Shown piece by piece: positions 47,500-59,247 of a stretch of 64,000 nt of DNA. The translations under genes and the position numbers were made by a program. Within the stretch, counting starts at the first letter, position 1. Every line of letters starts with the position of its first letter. Location of the stretch: positions 25,001 to 89,000 of the forward strand of contig JAMWET010003473.1 of NCBI GenBank assembly GCA_024036415.1, given 5' to 3'. The notes under the pieces were generated by a model. It was not told where the DNA came from and ran no database searches. It saw only the letters and a list, made by a program, of their open reading frames with translations. Origin of the DNA: Prochilodus magdalenae. Its lineage: Eukaryota > Chordata > Actinopteri > Characiformes > Prochilodontidae.

Positions 47500-47945
47500 G
47501 TGCTTAAGGCTGTAGTATCTTCAGGCTCCTGCAGATGGCGCTGCTACATGAAAATGATGGGGCTACTATAAATCCGTGTGGGGTGTGAGTGACGGGATCC
47601 ATAGATTGGGAGGAGGTGTTACAGTGCAGGGAATGTCTCATTCCTTGTGTTATAAAACGCTCCAGAGCAGATGTTAATGATTGGCTAAAAGGAGTGACTG
47701 AGCATGTGGGCGTGGCCAAAGACCATAGTGTGACGGAAGTAGCTGAATCTGCAGGTGTATGGAAGCAGTGTACGGTCATACGGGTCTACCAGCAGTGGCT
47801 ACAATCCCAGTCTACAGGGAATTCTGCGCGGAATTGTTCCAGGGAAGGCATCCACCAAATCTGGACCAACTGACCAATCCTTTGAACACTGATGTGGCCT
47901 ACATCCAGGAGCTAGTCTGGTCTATACCAAATCCAGTCCCAGCTT
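47500..47945 (+). repeat. Dispersed repeat K, copy 3
   Basis: A third long copy, with TTCAGGCTCCTGCAGATGG, GTGAGTGACGGGATCCAT and CGGGTCTACCAGCAGTGG. Confidence 0.75.
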
Positions 47946-48194
47946 GTTTTCAAGTTTGAAGGCCAAGACAAACAAGACCTGGGATAAAGCATCTCGAAGG
48001 CGGAAGTAAATTGGGAAAAGTGCTTTGGGGGGGGCACTGTCTGCATTTCATCGCTGTCTGAAGAAAAGCATGTTTCTTAATTTTTGTTGATTTTTACTTT
48101 TATGAATCTTTTGAACACAGCAGCTGCAGTTTGCACTGATGAATGAACCAACAGAAATGACCCATAGTTGCTTTGATAAAAAGAAGTCTGGTTC

Positions 48195-49645
48195 TCGTCA
48201 TGCCTTTGGGTTTCCTCAGCTCCGCCACTCCTCCGGACTCAACTTCCCAGAATGCATCACCTGATGACATCACACCCACATGTCCTGAGTATTAGCACAC
48301 CTGTCTTCCATCACCAGTCTGCTCATAAGCCCCACAAACACACTCATGGTGAAGTTTTGCCAACCCCGTTTGCGGTTCTGAGCGTTCTATCCTGCTGTTT
48401 GTCTACTCTGGTTCTGACCCCTTTCCTTCTCCGACTACCGATCTCTTCCTTGTCCAATTTGGCTTTTCATTCTCTTCTACTCTCTGGCTTTTCAATCTCC
48501 GTCTGCCCTCTGACCCTTTCTCCCTGACTCTCCCTTGTACTCTGGTTGCCTCGCTGACTGTCTACCATGGTTCTGACCTTGACCTGTTCCTCTACTTGCT
48601 TTCTCCATTCATGCTTGGTCAGGTTTTGGTGTCTGATTGTTCAATAAACAGGGCTCTAGACTAACTTTTTGAACTGGTTGCACTGGTGCGCCTAACGTTT
48701 TTTCTTAGGTGCACCAGTACCAAAGTTAGGTGCACCCAAATTTTCAACTGCATCACATTCAGAACAGCAATTTTACATGTTCACTTTTTCTTTTTTTAAA
48801 TCGCTGCCCATATAGGCAATATTGACTTGTAAATGATTAACTAACAATGTGGTCAACATAAAGTGCTTTATTTGAAGCACAATTCTACAAGTAAGGTAAC
48901 ACCTGGGCAGTGCATTTGTCGCGGCAGGTAATGTGTTTGATAGATGCACTGTGCTTTTCCAGCGCTTCAATTCTAAATGTATTAGAACCAGTCACAAACG
49001 TACTACTGCCGGCCATGGTCTTCCCACACTCCTTACAGTCAGTGCAGGCTGTGACTCGGAGTCGATCGTATGTGGCTAGTTATCTGATGCCGTCTCCGGA
49101 CCAGGGCTTGACATAACCAGCGGTCTGACACGGAGCCATCAGCCTCCCAGGTTAACAATTTAGGAACGGACCAGGCCTGAACTGAACATTCTTAACCAAA
49201 ATGTTCTAAATCATTCTTTTCGTAGTCTCTCGTCATCCGCAGCTACACCCGCTCTGTTTATCTGACGGGCCTAGGCTACTCACCGCTCTGTCTGACTGCT
49301 AGTGTTGTGTCCGAATGAACGAATCATTTGAGTAAACGTACTAAACCGAATCTGGTGGCGGAGACTCTCATTGCGAGGGAACTGTGCTTGCTCAGTGATT
49401 CGTTCACTGAACTGAGGGCTCCCGTTCACTCACTGATTCGTTCACTGAACGTACTATCACTTAGTGCTGACGGCGCTCCGGGGTCCCGCCCTTCCCTATC
49501 TTTGATTGGTTTAGACCACGAAATGGGCCTGATGTGTGTCTGTTTTTAACCACAGGGAGACAAATTGGTCGCACTCTAGAGCCCTGATGAAGCTCATCTG
49601 ATTTTTAGCTCGGTGCACGTCAGTCCGAGTTCTGTGTTTCTGACA
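48195..49645 (+). mobile_element. Solo LTR split by a hAT-like element
   Basis: The left part 48195-48648 (CTCAACTTCCCAGAATGC, GATGACATCACACCCACATG, TTGTTCAATAAA) and the right part 49592-49645 (GCTCATCTGATTTTTAGCTC, ending TTTCTGACA) together match the LTR at 59994-60496. The 938-bp insert lies between them, at the AATAAA signal. Confidence 0.78.
48649..49586 (-). mobile_element. hAT-like DNA element (CAGGGCTCTAGA ends), non-autonomous
   Basis: It begins CAGGGCTCTAGA and ends TCTAGAGCCCTG, an inverted repeat. ATAAA and ATGAA flank it as a possible imperfect target duplication. Around 48.9-49.1 kb the minus strand encodes TDCKECGKTMAGSSTFVTG and NTFRIEALEKHSASIKHITC, a zinc-finger-like block of the type found before some hAT-derived transposases (KIAA1586-like). 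The rest of the transposase is deleted. Confidence 0.75.
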
Positions 49646-49689
49646 GTCTTATTGACTAAAAGTCAAATCAGGTTATTGGCCTCCGCTGT

Positions 49690-49730
49690 AAAGTAGCCAT
49701 TTTGGAGATACCTGTATCTCTATGGACAGC
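49690..49730. repeat. Fragment of dispersed repeat M
   Basis: CATTTTGGAGATACCTGTAT-type sequence related to the edge of the repeats at 34.8 and 60.5 kb. Confidence 0.4.
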
Positions 49731-49899
49731 GTAGATTTGTGTACGCTAGCCGTCTTAACGACTCCTGACTAACCCAGGCTATATATTTATTAGCCACTGC
49801 CCAGCAGTTTTGAGTATCATACGATGCACTTGTGAATTGCATGCTGGGTTTCGCAGTGAGGGCACACAAAGGAAACCACGAGTACAATATAAAATCATC

Positions 49900-50345
49900 A
49901 CTCCTGTCAAACGGACGAGGCTCGGGGACGCAATGCCGCCCTGCAGAATATTACAGCACGTAAGAAATAAGAGGCAGGAATGCATCTCATTCGAGCATCT
50001 CCGTCAGCGAAGGGGCTCATTTCCCACACGTCAATCACAGGTAGCACAATGCGGCTCGCGGATGCGTCTTCACAGATTCCAGATTACGGGATGCCTGTAG
50101 TGGTCGCCATGGCGACAAGCAGAGGCTCCGTATCACTCGACGGACAGCGGAGCAAGAAATCAGAAAAATGCGCACACGTGCGCGCACGCAAATGAGCATC
50201 CGCAGTCGAGCTTCGCCTCCGGGCTCCGCCAGTTCCTCCATATGGTAATTCCCAGTCGAGGTACAGAGCTGCGCGCGCTAATTCGTACCGTCCTATTGTT
50301 AGCCAAGGTGAGCGGCTCAGTCCCCCAGGCTGCTCTGCACCAGTC
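49900..50345. promoter_or_regulatory. CpG-rich block, possible promoter or regulatory island
   Basis: Visibly dense in CG dinucleotides relative to the rest of the window, with GCGCGCACG, CTGCGCGCGCT and CACGTG E-box sequences. At 50103-50116 lies a perfect 14-nt palindrome GTCGCCATGGCGAC, close to an RFX-type X-box. No convincing exon was found beside it on either strand. It could be a first exon/promoter of IGSF11 or a distal element, but nothing in the sequence ties it to a gene. Confidence 0.35.
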
Positions 50346-50399
50346 AGCGCCTGCATGAGCCTCTCCCTCGCTCTCTCTTTCTCTCTCTCTCTCTCTTCT

Positions 50400-50923
50400 A
50401 CACATGCACTAAGGTCTTAATGCTGCAAATCTACTGCAACTCAACCTGAACGAGGCATCCAAGCCCAAACCCCGTATGCTGTTGGGTTCAGTACGCTCCA
50501 GAGTGCCGTCCAGTCCTGACACCCAGCCAAGTCACTGATCTATGGTCTAATAAATAGAACCAAGATCGGGGAACCTTTACCAACACAAGCATAAAGGAGA
50601 CAGCTTTCTCTTCTGTTTGGCCCGGAATGGGTCCTAGAGGCCAAGACCGCCGAAGAGAGGCAGGGGAAAGAGGCCACACTGAGGTAAGACATTAGCTTAG
50701 CTGGTTGTCCTCGTCATCTGACGAGCCATTCTGTTGTTTAAGCGATCCATCTCCATTACAATGTTGATTTGAAGCCAGTTACCATAGTTAAAAAGCCCAA
50801 CACGATACACGCCAACATGGCTTCCCACCCAACGTCCCACCAAATACATTTCTACACATTTCTACACGTCATAAAACAGGGGTTCTAGCTATACTCAGAA
50901 ATTCTCGCTGCACCATAGTAGGG
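50400..50923. other. Unannotated stretch
   Basis: Follows a short (CT)n run at about 50365-50399. No gene recognised. Confidence 0.5.
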
Positions 50924-51440
50924 TGTCAGGAATCACGTGTACACAGTGACGGTTCATGTTTTCTATTTTGGCCAGAGTCAGGCACAAAGAACTTGGGTTG
51001 GGCTAAAAGTCAGAGAGGTTATAGAACAAGCCAGTAACTATACACAACAACAAACGACGAGCACACAACACAAAAGGGCAATGCCAGGTCATAGGGGTCA
51101 CACACTGCCCCCTCTGGTGACTTCATGTTACTGCACAGCTTTCCCTGCTCCACCCTGGCTCCACCCATTCTCACATCTAGAACTCGTTAGGACTGCCATA
51201 AGACTCCATTGTTTGCCCTGCCTGTTTGTGAAGCCCCTGTTTTTTCACTCTTGAGTTCTGAGCCGTGGTTCCTTACGGTTCTTGTCTCCTGTGTCTTGTA
51301 GCGTTTGTGTTTTGGTTTCTGGCCGTAGTCTGCTTGGATATGTCTCTGTCGATGCCTTCCTGTCTTTGAACCCCTGCCTCCCGGGCGAACCTGAATGAAA
51401 CCACTTTGCGTTTCCAACCTGCCTCAATCTCCCTGTTACA
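50924..51440 (+). mobile_element. Probable LTR-like element
   Basis: It starts TGTCAGGAATCACG and ends CCCTGTTACA. Its style (TG...CA ends, T-rich 3' half with CTTGTCTCCTGTGTCTTG) matches the other LTRs. The target duplication is not clear. Confidence 0.5.
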
Positions 51441-51870
51441 ATAGGTAGGAGAGGCTAGCGTAGGTCGAGAACCAGGAAATGGTAATGGGGTAATCCAAGA
51501 GCGTAGGACGGAAGCAGGGTAGAGAACCAGCGAGGCAAGGAATCAGGCAACCAGGACATAAAGGAAATCCAAAGAGAGACAGTCGAAAGGAAAGTCAAAA
51601 CCAGGATCAGCAAAGAGAACGGCAGCGAGAAAAGTTCGGTAATGCAAACTAGGTTTAGCAAAACCTCGCAACGACTCTCTCTGTGTGCATGCGGGGGTTT
51701 ATAAACAGGATGTGTGATGAGCCGCAGGTGAAACAAATCAGTACTCAGGTGAGCTAGCCCGTGGATGATTGGCTCACTGGGGGCATGTGAGTGTGACATC
51801 ATCGGATAGTGCACTCTGGGAAATGTAGTCTGGGAGATCGGTAGAGTCAGGGAGACCCAGAGACGTGACA
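51434..51870 (-). mobile_element. Solo LTR, minus orientation
   Basis: Read on the minus strand it starts TGTCACGTCTCTGG, contains CTACATTTCCCAGAGTGCAC and GATGATGTCACACTCACATG, and ends TTGTAACA. It is the same family as 59994-60496. It shares the seven bases TGTTACA with the end of the preceding element, so the two abut tail to tail. No matching target duplication found. Confidence 0.68.
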
Positions 51871-51989
51871 GCCAGGTGCTCTGATTAACTTCAACCTTAT
51901 TAACCTGTGTGGATCTAGTACAATATGTGATAACCAAAGCATTACTGCATTCGTGCTCACCAATACTGCAAACCGTTGGATCCTGGCAG

Positions 51990-52200
51990 GTAAAAAATGA
52001 TCGTATATCTTGTTAAAATGTAAAGTTTTAATTTTTAAACAGTTTTAAGCTCATTCTAAGTTTATTTCACTCATTTTTAGACTGTTTAATTTTACTAAGG
52101 GAGTTTTGCAAGCCAAATTTCCTCACTACTTGTCGGAATCTTAAAATGAAGAATCTTAAAACGAGCTAGCAACATTCTCAAAACCAGAATTTTAGGATAT
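51990..52200. repeat. AT-rich repeat fragment
   Basis: AT-rich sequence with TCTTAAAATGAAGAATCTTA similar in character to 27.7-30.9 kb. Confidence 0.35.
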
Positions 52201-52220
52201 TTTACTTTTAGGACAACGTT

Positions 52221-52390
52221 TATGCCATTTAGTTGACACTGTTATGCAAAATGATGGAGGATAACTGCATTACAGGTAGGTCAATGTAGTGTTAGGCGTC
52301 TTGCCCAAAGGCATAGCACAGCATAGTCACCCAGACCGGACTGGGAATCGAATCCCCCTCTCCCGCACAGGGTCGGTAGTGGTGTTATCG
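52221..52390 (-). repeat. tRNA-derived SINE, copy 3 (decayed)
   Basis: Contains ATGCCATTTAGTTGACACT, GTCAATGTAGTGTTAGGCG and GGGAATCGAATCC (box B complement region). Confidence 0.8.
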
Positions 52391-52393
52391 TCT

Positions 52394-52615
52394 TACATTT
52401 ACATTTACGACATTAAGCTGACGCTCTAATCCAGAGCGACTTACAAGGTTAATCACATCACAACTAGGCCAACGTAGTGTTAGGAGTCTTGCCCAGGGAC
52501 TCTTATTGGTGTAGCACAGCATAGTCACCCAGACTGGGAATCGAACCCCAGTCTCCCACATGGGACAGTAGCTTCTTGGGGGGGGGTAGTGGTGTTATCC
52601 ACTGCGCCACACCAG
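52394..52615 (-). repeat. tRNA-derived SINE, copy 4
   Basis: A nearly full copy in reverse: tail ACATTTACATTTACGAC and CCAGAGCGACTTACAAGG, body AGGACTCTTATTGGTG, head GGGAATCGAACCCCAGTC and CCACTGCGCCACACC. It sits directly beside copy 3 in the same orientation. Confidence 0.88.
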
Positions 52616-52779
52616 CCTCCAACCATCTTGATATGAGATGATTTTACTTTCCAAGAATCTATGTTTTTGCATGTTTTTTATTTTTGCTACTTAGTAGATA
52701 TTAGGCTCTATCATACCCACAACTCTCCACTCACATTCACACGTGACAGGAAGTGGAAGGACCTGAAAGACCTGGTAGA

Positions 52780-53110
52780 CCCACTGAAACTGTCCACAAA
52801 CTGCTTTTATCTTTGGAGAGATTTCAATCTTTATCTTTGAGGGAGATAGAGAACATCAAGCTCTACTCCTGCTTCACATCTGAGAACATCCACAGGTGTC
52901 TCTGTCCATCCTTCTTCCACTGTGAGAAGACACCTCAACACTATGGAGGTCTGAAAGGAGGTGTAGCTGTTCAAGAAGCTCCTCACTGAGAAAAGGAGAT
53001 GCACACATCCAACAAAGAAGCTGCTGGGGTTCTCAGGACAATGGACTGACCACCCCAGAGTCAAGGAGTTCAACACCACCGACTGTGTGTGGGGTTATTT
53101 GGATGGTGGG
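52780..53110 (+). pseudogene. Tc1-like transposon relic J
   Basis: Nearly the same sequence as the internal part of 32560-32850, e.g. ACACTATGGAGGTCTGAAAG and CTGACCACCCCAGAGTC. A fragment of that Tc1-like subfamily without visible ends. Confidence 0.6.
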
Positions 53111-53678
53111 AAGAAGCTAAACATGCTAAACCAGCTTTCATATTTCCATAATATTTCCAGACATGATATTACACTGCATGAATCTGGTTTAAATGAAGAA
53201 CGTACTGTACTGGTCCGTCGCTCATGGTAAGCAATGGAAACTGGGCCCAGAGGATTCGGCCTGTCTGTAAAAGCTCGTATTAAACTGACCCCAGAAACCA
53301 TTTAAGTTTCGGCCTCGACCCTCACGCCCGTCTCCCCACCTCACCCAGAGGACCGGATCAGCTCCTGAAGCGGGTCGGATCGATGGCAACTGACGAGCAA
53401 CGACACACTGGATAAAAGGGCTATTGATTGAGACAAGTCATGCAGCAACCCGAGCGCATCAAAGCGTGACGGAGAGATGGAGCGTATATAGAGGAGAAGA
53501 AAGGGGGATGGAGCGAATGAATGAAACGCCGTGCTGAGTGGTATTAGCCATGACAGGCAGGTTATCAATGCTGGGACTGGTCAGTTAGGGCTCCTCTTAA
53601 ATGGAACATCAAAGTCATCAGAAAGTCCAGTTCATTTTGTTCAGTCATGTCTCGCATATTTGCTGAGGTGTAAATATG
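53111..53678. other. Unannotated stretch
   Basis: No gene recognised. Confidence 0.5.
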
Positions 53679-54545
53679 TATATATATATATATATATATA
53701 TCAAACATATATAACCACACATAACCAGAAACCACATAACCATATATAACCACACATAACCAGAAACCACATAACCATATGAAACCGTACGTAACCACAC
53801 AAAACCAGAAACAGCATAACGATATATATACATCCATATGCAAGCATATCTTTTCACAAATAACAGTAAACAATATAACCATATATAACCACACATAACC
53901 AGTAAACATACATCCATATGAAACCATATCTATCCACACATAACCAGTAAACAATATAACCACACATAACCAGTAAACAATATAACCATATATAACCACA
54001 CATAACCAGTAAACAATATAACCATATATAACCACACATAACCAGTAAACATACATCCATATGAAACCATATCTATCCACACATAACCGGAAACAATATA
54101 ACCATATATAACCACACATAACCGGAAACAAAAATAACCATATATAACCACACATAACCAGTAAACAATATAACCATATATAACCACACATAACCAGTAA
54201 ACATACATCCATATGAAACCATATCTATCCACACATAACCGGAAACAATATAACCATATATAACCACACATAACCAGTAAACAATATAACCATATATAAC
54301 CACACATAACCAGTAAACATACATCCATATGAAACCATATCTATCCACACATAACCGGAAACATTATAACCATATATAACCACACATTACCAGAAAACAC
54401 ACAACTATATATAACCACACAACCATATAAAACAATATATATCCACACATAACTAGAAACCACATAACCACACATAAACATATGTAACCACACTTAACCA
54501 GAAACCATAGACTAAATGAAACCATGTCACCACACATATCTGGGA
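53679..54545. repeat. Minisatellite of ATAACCA-rich units with leading (TA)n
   Basis: (TA)n at 53679-53701 leads into about 840 bp of repeated ATATAACCACACATAACCAG and ACATACATCCATATGAAACC blocks. Longer composite units of about 140 bp recur. The minus-strand frames of up to 215 codons (MDVCLLVMCGYIWLYC-like) are by-products of repeat periodicity. Confidence 0.93.
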
Positions 54546-55559
54546 TCCAGACGTATGGTGTTGTGAAATATCTGATATATGTGTATATCAAACAAATATC
54601 AAATATATCAAATATCAAGTTTTTCTTTACTTTCAGTTATTCAAAGCAATAACTGAAGCGTTCCTATTGGTCCGATCTCTAAAATATGAGCTCACATACC
54701 CCATAAAACTGAGAATTACAAAAAATGACCATATTGGGAATAAAACACATATTTAGTTGAAAAAAGAACACTTTATGTTTTTTTTTGTTATCCATACTAT
54801 TATTTTGATCCTTATAAAACAATTATTACTATCACATGCACTGTTATAAACACAGATAGTTTATTTATTGCTTGTACTGATAATTTATATATGTGTTTAT
54901 ATATACACCTTTATTACAAGGTAATGAAAACAGAGTACATGTTTAGATTCTGTAGCTGCATGATTATGTATTATGTATGATTTTCCAATCCGCCGACCCA
55001 ACGCGGTTGCAGGTGAGGTCATTAATAAACGGTTCATTTACAGTGATGGGTTTATGGGATGTTTTGTGTGTTTATGAAATGCTTTACATATTTTAGAAGG
55101 CTCAGCATGCCGGATCACTACACGGCCAAATTAGTATGAAGGTCTTGGTGTGTCAATCTTGATGTATATATAAAATTGGAATCCATAGTTCCTCACACTC
55201 CAGGGTATCCAGCCATAAAACAGGCGTACGTTCACCACACGTGTTGTTACACGGTTATGGATTCATATAACATACGATCAATAGGAGTTACAGGTCTTGA
55301 ATGGAAGGCTGCGAGCGCTCAGGGCACCAATTTCTCGCTTGCGTTCCTCTGTCAACATCCACAAACAGCTGCGGTGATGTAGTTCACCCTCACTGACACC
55401 AAAACATACGACATGCACAAAAACTCATTTATTAAAACGACCATTAATAACTACTACATTCATAACATTCACGACCACCAGTACAAAATTAACATCACTC
55501 TGACTTACACTGCTAATCTACTAACGACGAATCACTGCTGTCGGCTACCTGGTGCTTCC
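54546..55559. other. Unannotated AT-rich stretch
   Basis: No gene or clear repeat recognised. Confidence 0.5.
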
Positions 55560-57140
55560 ACTAACTGGCCACTTTATTAGAAACACCTACCTTGTACTTC
55601 CACTCACTGGCCACTTTATTAGAAACACCCACCTTGTACTTCCACTTACTGGCCACTTTATTAGAAACATCAATATTGTACTTCCACTCACTGGCCACTT
55701 TATTAGAAACACCTACCTTGAACCTCCACTCACTGGCCACTTTATTAGAAACACCTACCTTGTACTTCCACTAACTGGCCACTTTATTGGAAACACTTAG
55801 CTTATACATCCACAACTGGCCACTTTATTAGAAACACCTACCTTGTACTTTCACTGACTGGCCACTTTATTAGAAACACCTACCTTGTACTTCCACTAAC
55901 TGGCCACTTTATTAGAAACACCTACCTTGTACTTCCACTAACTGGCCACTTTATTAGAAACACCTACCTTGTACCTCCACTAACTGGCCACTTTATTAGA
56001 AACACCAATATTGTACTTCCACTAACTGGCCACTTTATAAGAAACACCCACCTTGTAATTCCACTAACTGGCCACTTTATTAGAAACACTAAACCTTGTA
56101 CTTCCACTGACTGGCCACTTTATTGGAAACACCAACGTTGTACTTCCACTAACTGGCCACTTTATTAGAAACACCTACCTTGTACTTCCACTAACTGGCC
56201 ACTTTATTAGAAACACCCACCTTGTACTTCCACTAACTGGCCACTTTATTAGAAACACTAAACCTTGTACTTCCACTAACTGGCCACTTTATTAGAAACA
56301 CCAATATTGTACTTCCACTAACTGGCCACTTTATTAGAAACACCTACCTTGTACTTCCACTTACTGGCCACTTTATTAGAAACACTAAAACTTCCACTGA
56401 CTGGCCACTGGAAACAACCGTTGTACTTCCACTAACTTACTTCCACTAACTGGCCACTTTATTAGAAACACCCACCTTGTACTTCCACTCACTGGCCACT
56501 TTATTAGAAACACCAATATTGTACTTCCACTAACTGGCCACTTTATTAGAAACACCTACCTTGTACTTTTTTTACTGACAGGCCACTTTATTAGAAACAC
56601 CCACCTTGTACTTCCTCCAACTGGCCACTTTATTGGAAACACCAATATTGTACTTCCACTAACTGGCCACTTTATTAGAAACACCTACCTTGTACTTCCA
56701 CTAACTGGCCACTTTATTAGAAACACCTACCTTGTACTTCCTCCAACTGGCCACTTTATTAGAAACACCTACCTCGTACTTCCACTAACTGGCCACTTTA
56801 TTAGAAACACCTACCTTGAACTTCCACTAACTGACCACTTTATTAGAAACACCTACCTTGTACTTTTTTTACTGACTGGCCACTTTATTAGAAACACCAA
56901 TATTGTACTTCCACTAACTGGCCAATTTATTAGAAACACCCACCTTGTACTTCCTCCAACTGGCCACTTTATTAGAAACACCCACCTTGTACTTCCTCCA
57001 ACTGGCCACTTTATTAGAAACACCTACGTCCTACACCCACTAACTGGTCACTTTATCAGAAACACCCACCTTGTACTTTCCTTGCTTGCAGCTTAGGGGT
57101 TTCTAATAAAGCGATGGGGTTTCTAATAAAGTGGCCAGTG
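55560..57140 (-). repeat. 42-bp satellite array 2, reverse orientation
   Basis: About 37 units containing CCACTTTATTAGAAACACC and TTGTACTTCCACTAAC, the reverse complement of array 1. Units are more variable here, with indels such as ACTAAACC and CAATATT variants. At 57097-57140 the orientation flips, with two short plus-oriented pieces (GTTTCTAATAAAG). Confidence 0.95.
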
Positions 57141-58284
57141 TAAGTAAACCCACAATGAAGAATGTGTCCCACTGCTATGCGTGATCACTGGAGGCTAAAT
57201 GTTTGGAAATGCTCACAATGGAAGTTAATTGATCTAATTAAAGGTTAACGAGATGCATTGTTACAATAAAGGTGACATGATACATGCATCACATTAATTA
57301 TGACGCCTGAACAATGAAAGACTCGTCGATACAAAGGCCAGATTACGCAGAACCCTGACTTTGATCGTTATCTTCACGCCATTCACTCCTGAACAATGAG
57401 GAACCTCGCAGGCCGTCACGCCAAATCAATCCTAGAAAGTAATATGCCTAGCCAACAGAGTCCTGGAGCAAATTAGCATAACTCATTTGGTATGTACAAA
57501 CCGTAGTTCATATTGCGTTCTTATATGCCAAGCTCATAAATATTTATGGGTGGATAATGATTGTGGGGCCGCGAGACTGAGCTTCTTGAGTGAAAAAGTG
57601 CTGAATCAATCAAAATTACACATCATTATGATGGTCATTATGATGGGAGCGGACAAGCCATGCAAATATTGCCAGAGCAAAATGAAATTTCACTGTATGT
57701 TGAAGGAACATTTGCCACTAAGCTTCATACGCATGTGTCAGTTAAGATATGAAATGTCGTCGAATAGGTGTCATATAGCTTCAGGAATGCTGAGGAAAAT
57801 TCTTATAGGAAGAATATTAGAAGCAGGGAAAGCCAACAGCCCTACATTAGAAGCAGCCTTTCAGCCTTACTGATGCTCTAGATACGAACCTTTCGTTTCT
57901 GAAGTCGTACGTGTACAACACCCTACAGTAGAGTCATCCACAGCTGCACCATATGACAGGGTCCTAGTGCTGTGAATGCATTGCTACATATTGGAATTGT
58001 AAAGATTTCCAATATGTTGACTAAAGAACTCAAATGAGATTGGACTATGTGCTGGTTAGACCCAGTCACAGTTAGAGGGAACAAAGGACATTTTAAACTA
58101 GGACCAATCAGGCTCAAAATGAACCATACTGTGATTTAGAGCCAATCACAGTCAGAGAAGGTCTCTTAACATCAGGTGTGATGTTTACAACCAATCACAG
58201 TCAGATTGGAGCCAATCACAGTCAGAGGGGGATCTCAGAACAAAGGATGTGATAATTAGAACCAGTGATACTCGGCGGGCGGTG
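57141..58284. other. Spacer between inverted satellite arrays
   Basis: Unique-looking sequence, with repeated GAGCCAATCACAGTCAGA segments at 58140-58230. A 128-codon plus frame at 57487-57873 contains CKYCQSKMKFHC but no recognised domain, so it is not called as a gene. Confidence 0.5.
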
Positions 58285-58875
58285 GGTGTTTTTGTACAAG
58301 GTAGGTGTTTCTAATAAAGTGGCCAGGTAGTGGAAGTCAAGGGAGGTGTTTCTAATAAAGTGGCCAGGTAGTGGAAGTCAAGGGAGGTGTTTCTAATAAA
58401 GTGGCCAGTTAGTGGAAGTACAAGGGAGGTGTTTCTAATAAAGTGGCCAGTTAGTGGAAGTACATAATGGGTGTTTCCGATAAAGTGGCCAGTGAGTGGA
58501 AGTACATAATAGGTGTTTCCAATAAAGTGGCCAGTTAGTGGAAGTACAAGGTGGGTGTTTCTAATAAAGTGGCCAGTCAGTGGAAGTACAAGGTAGGTGT
58601 TTCCAATAAAGTGGCCAGTGAGTGGGAGTACATAATGGGTGTTTCCAATAAAGTGGCCAGATAGTGGAAGTACAAGGTAGGTGTTTCTAATAAAGTGGCC
58701 AGTGAGTGGAAGTACAAGGTAGGTGTTTCCAATAAAGTGGCCAGTGAGTGGAAGTACAAGGTAGGTGTTTCTAATAAAGTGGCCAGTTAGTGGATGTACA
58801 TAATGGGTGTTTCTAATAAAGTGGCCGGTTAGTGGGAGTACAAGGTAGGTGTTTCCAATAAAGTGGCCAGGGAGC
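58285..58875 (+). repeat. 42-bp satellite array 3, forward orientation
   Basis: About 14 units with GGTGTTTCTAATAAAGTGG or the CCAATAAAG variant, in the same orientation as array 1 and opposite to array 2. Confidence 0.95.
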
Positions 58876-59247
58876 CTGAAAACCAGTGGACCTTGCAGCT
58901 ATCTGTATCGGTTTGGTGCTCCAAACAGACGGAGCTGGCCGTATGGTGTCGGTGGGTCTGATGTTTGTGATCTACACCTGCTCTCGGAGAAAAGGATGGA
59001 TGACCAGCCCAGTGCAGCTCTCTCTAGCAGCTTCACGCTCAGCTTGTACCACCTCTGACATCACCCACCCCCACCAACAGTATACATGGGAGTGCTTTTT
59101 GTCTTTCATCCAGCTCCTGACCCCTCCGTCCTGTCCTCCATAATCAGAAAAGCTATTCATCCCCCCATCTCTTCTTTTCATCCTGATCTCTCTCTCTCTC
59201 TCTCTCCCTCCCTCCCTCTCTCCCTCTCCCTCTCTCTCTCTCTCCAG

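Noticed and set aside
53565..54328. Overlapping minus-strand frames of 132 and 215 codons (CGYIWLYC repeats) that look like transmembrane protein
   Set aside because: They follow the period of the minisatellite, and several frames show the same repeated peptide.
57487..57873. A 128-codon plus-strand frame with a cysteine cluster CKYCQSKMKFHC
   Set aside because: No recognised fold and no splice or promoter support; one short Cys/His cluster is not enough.
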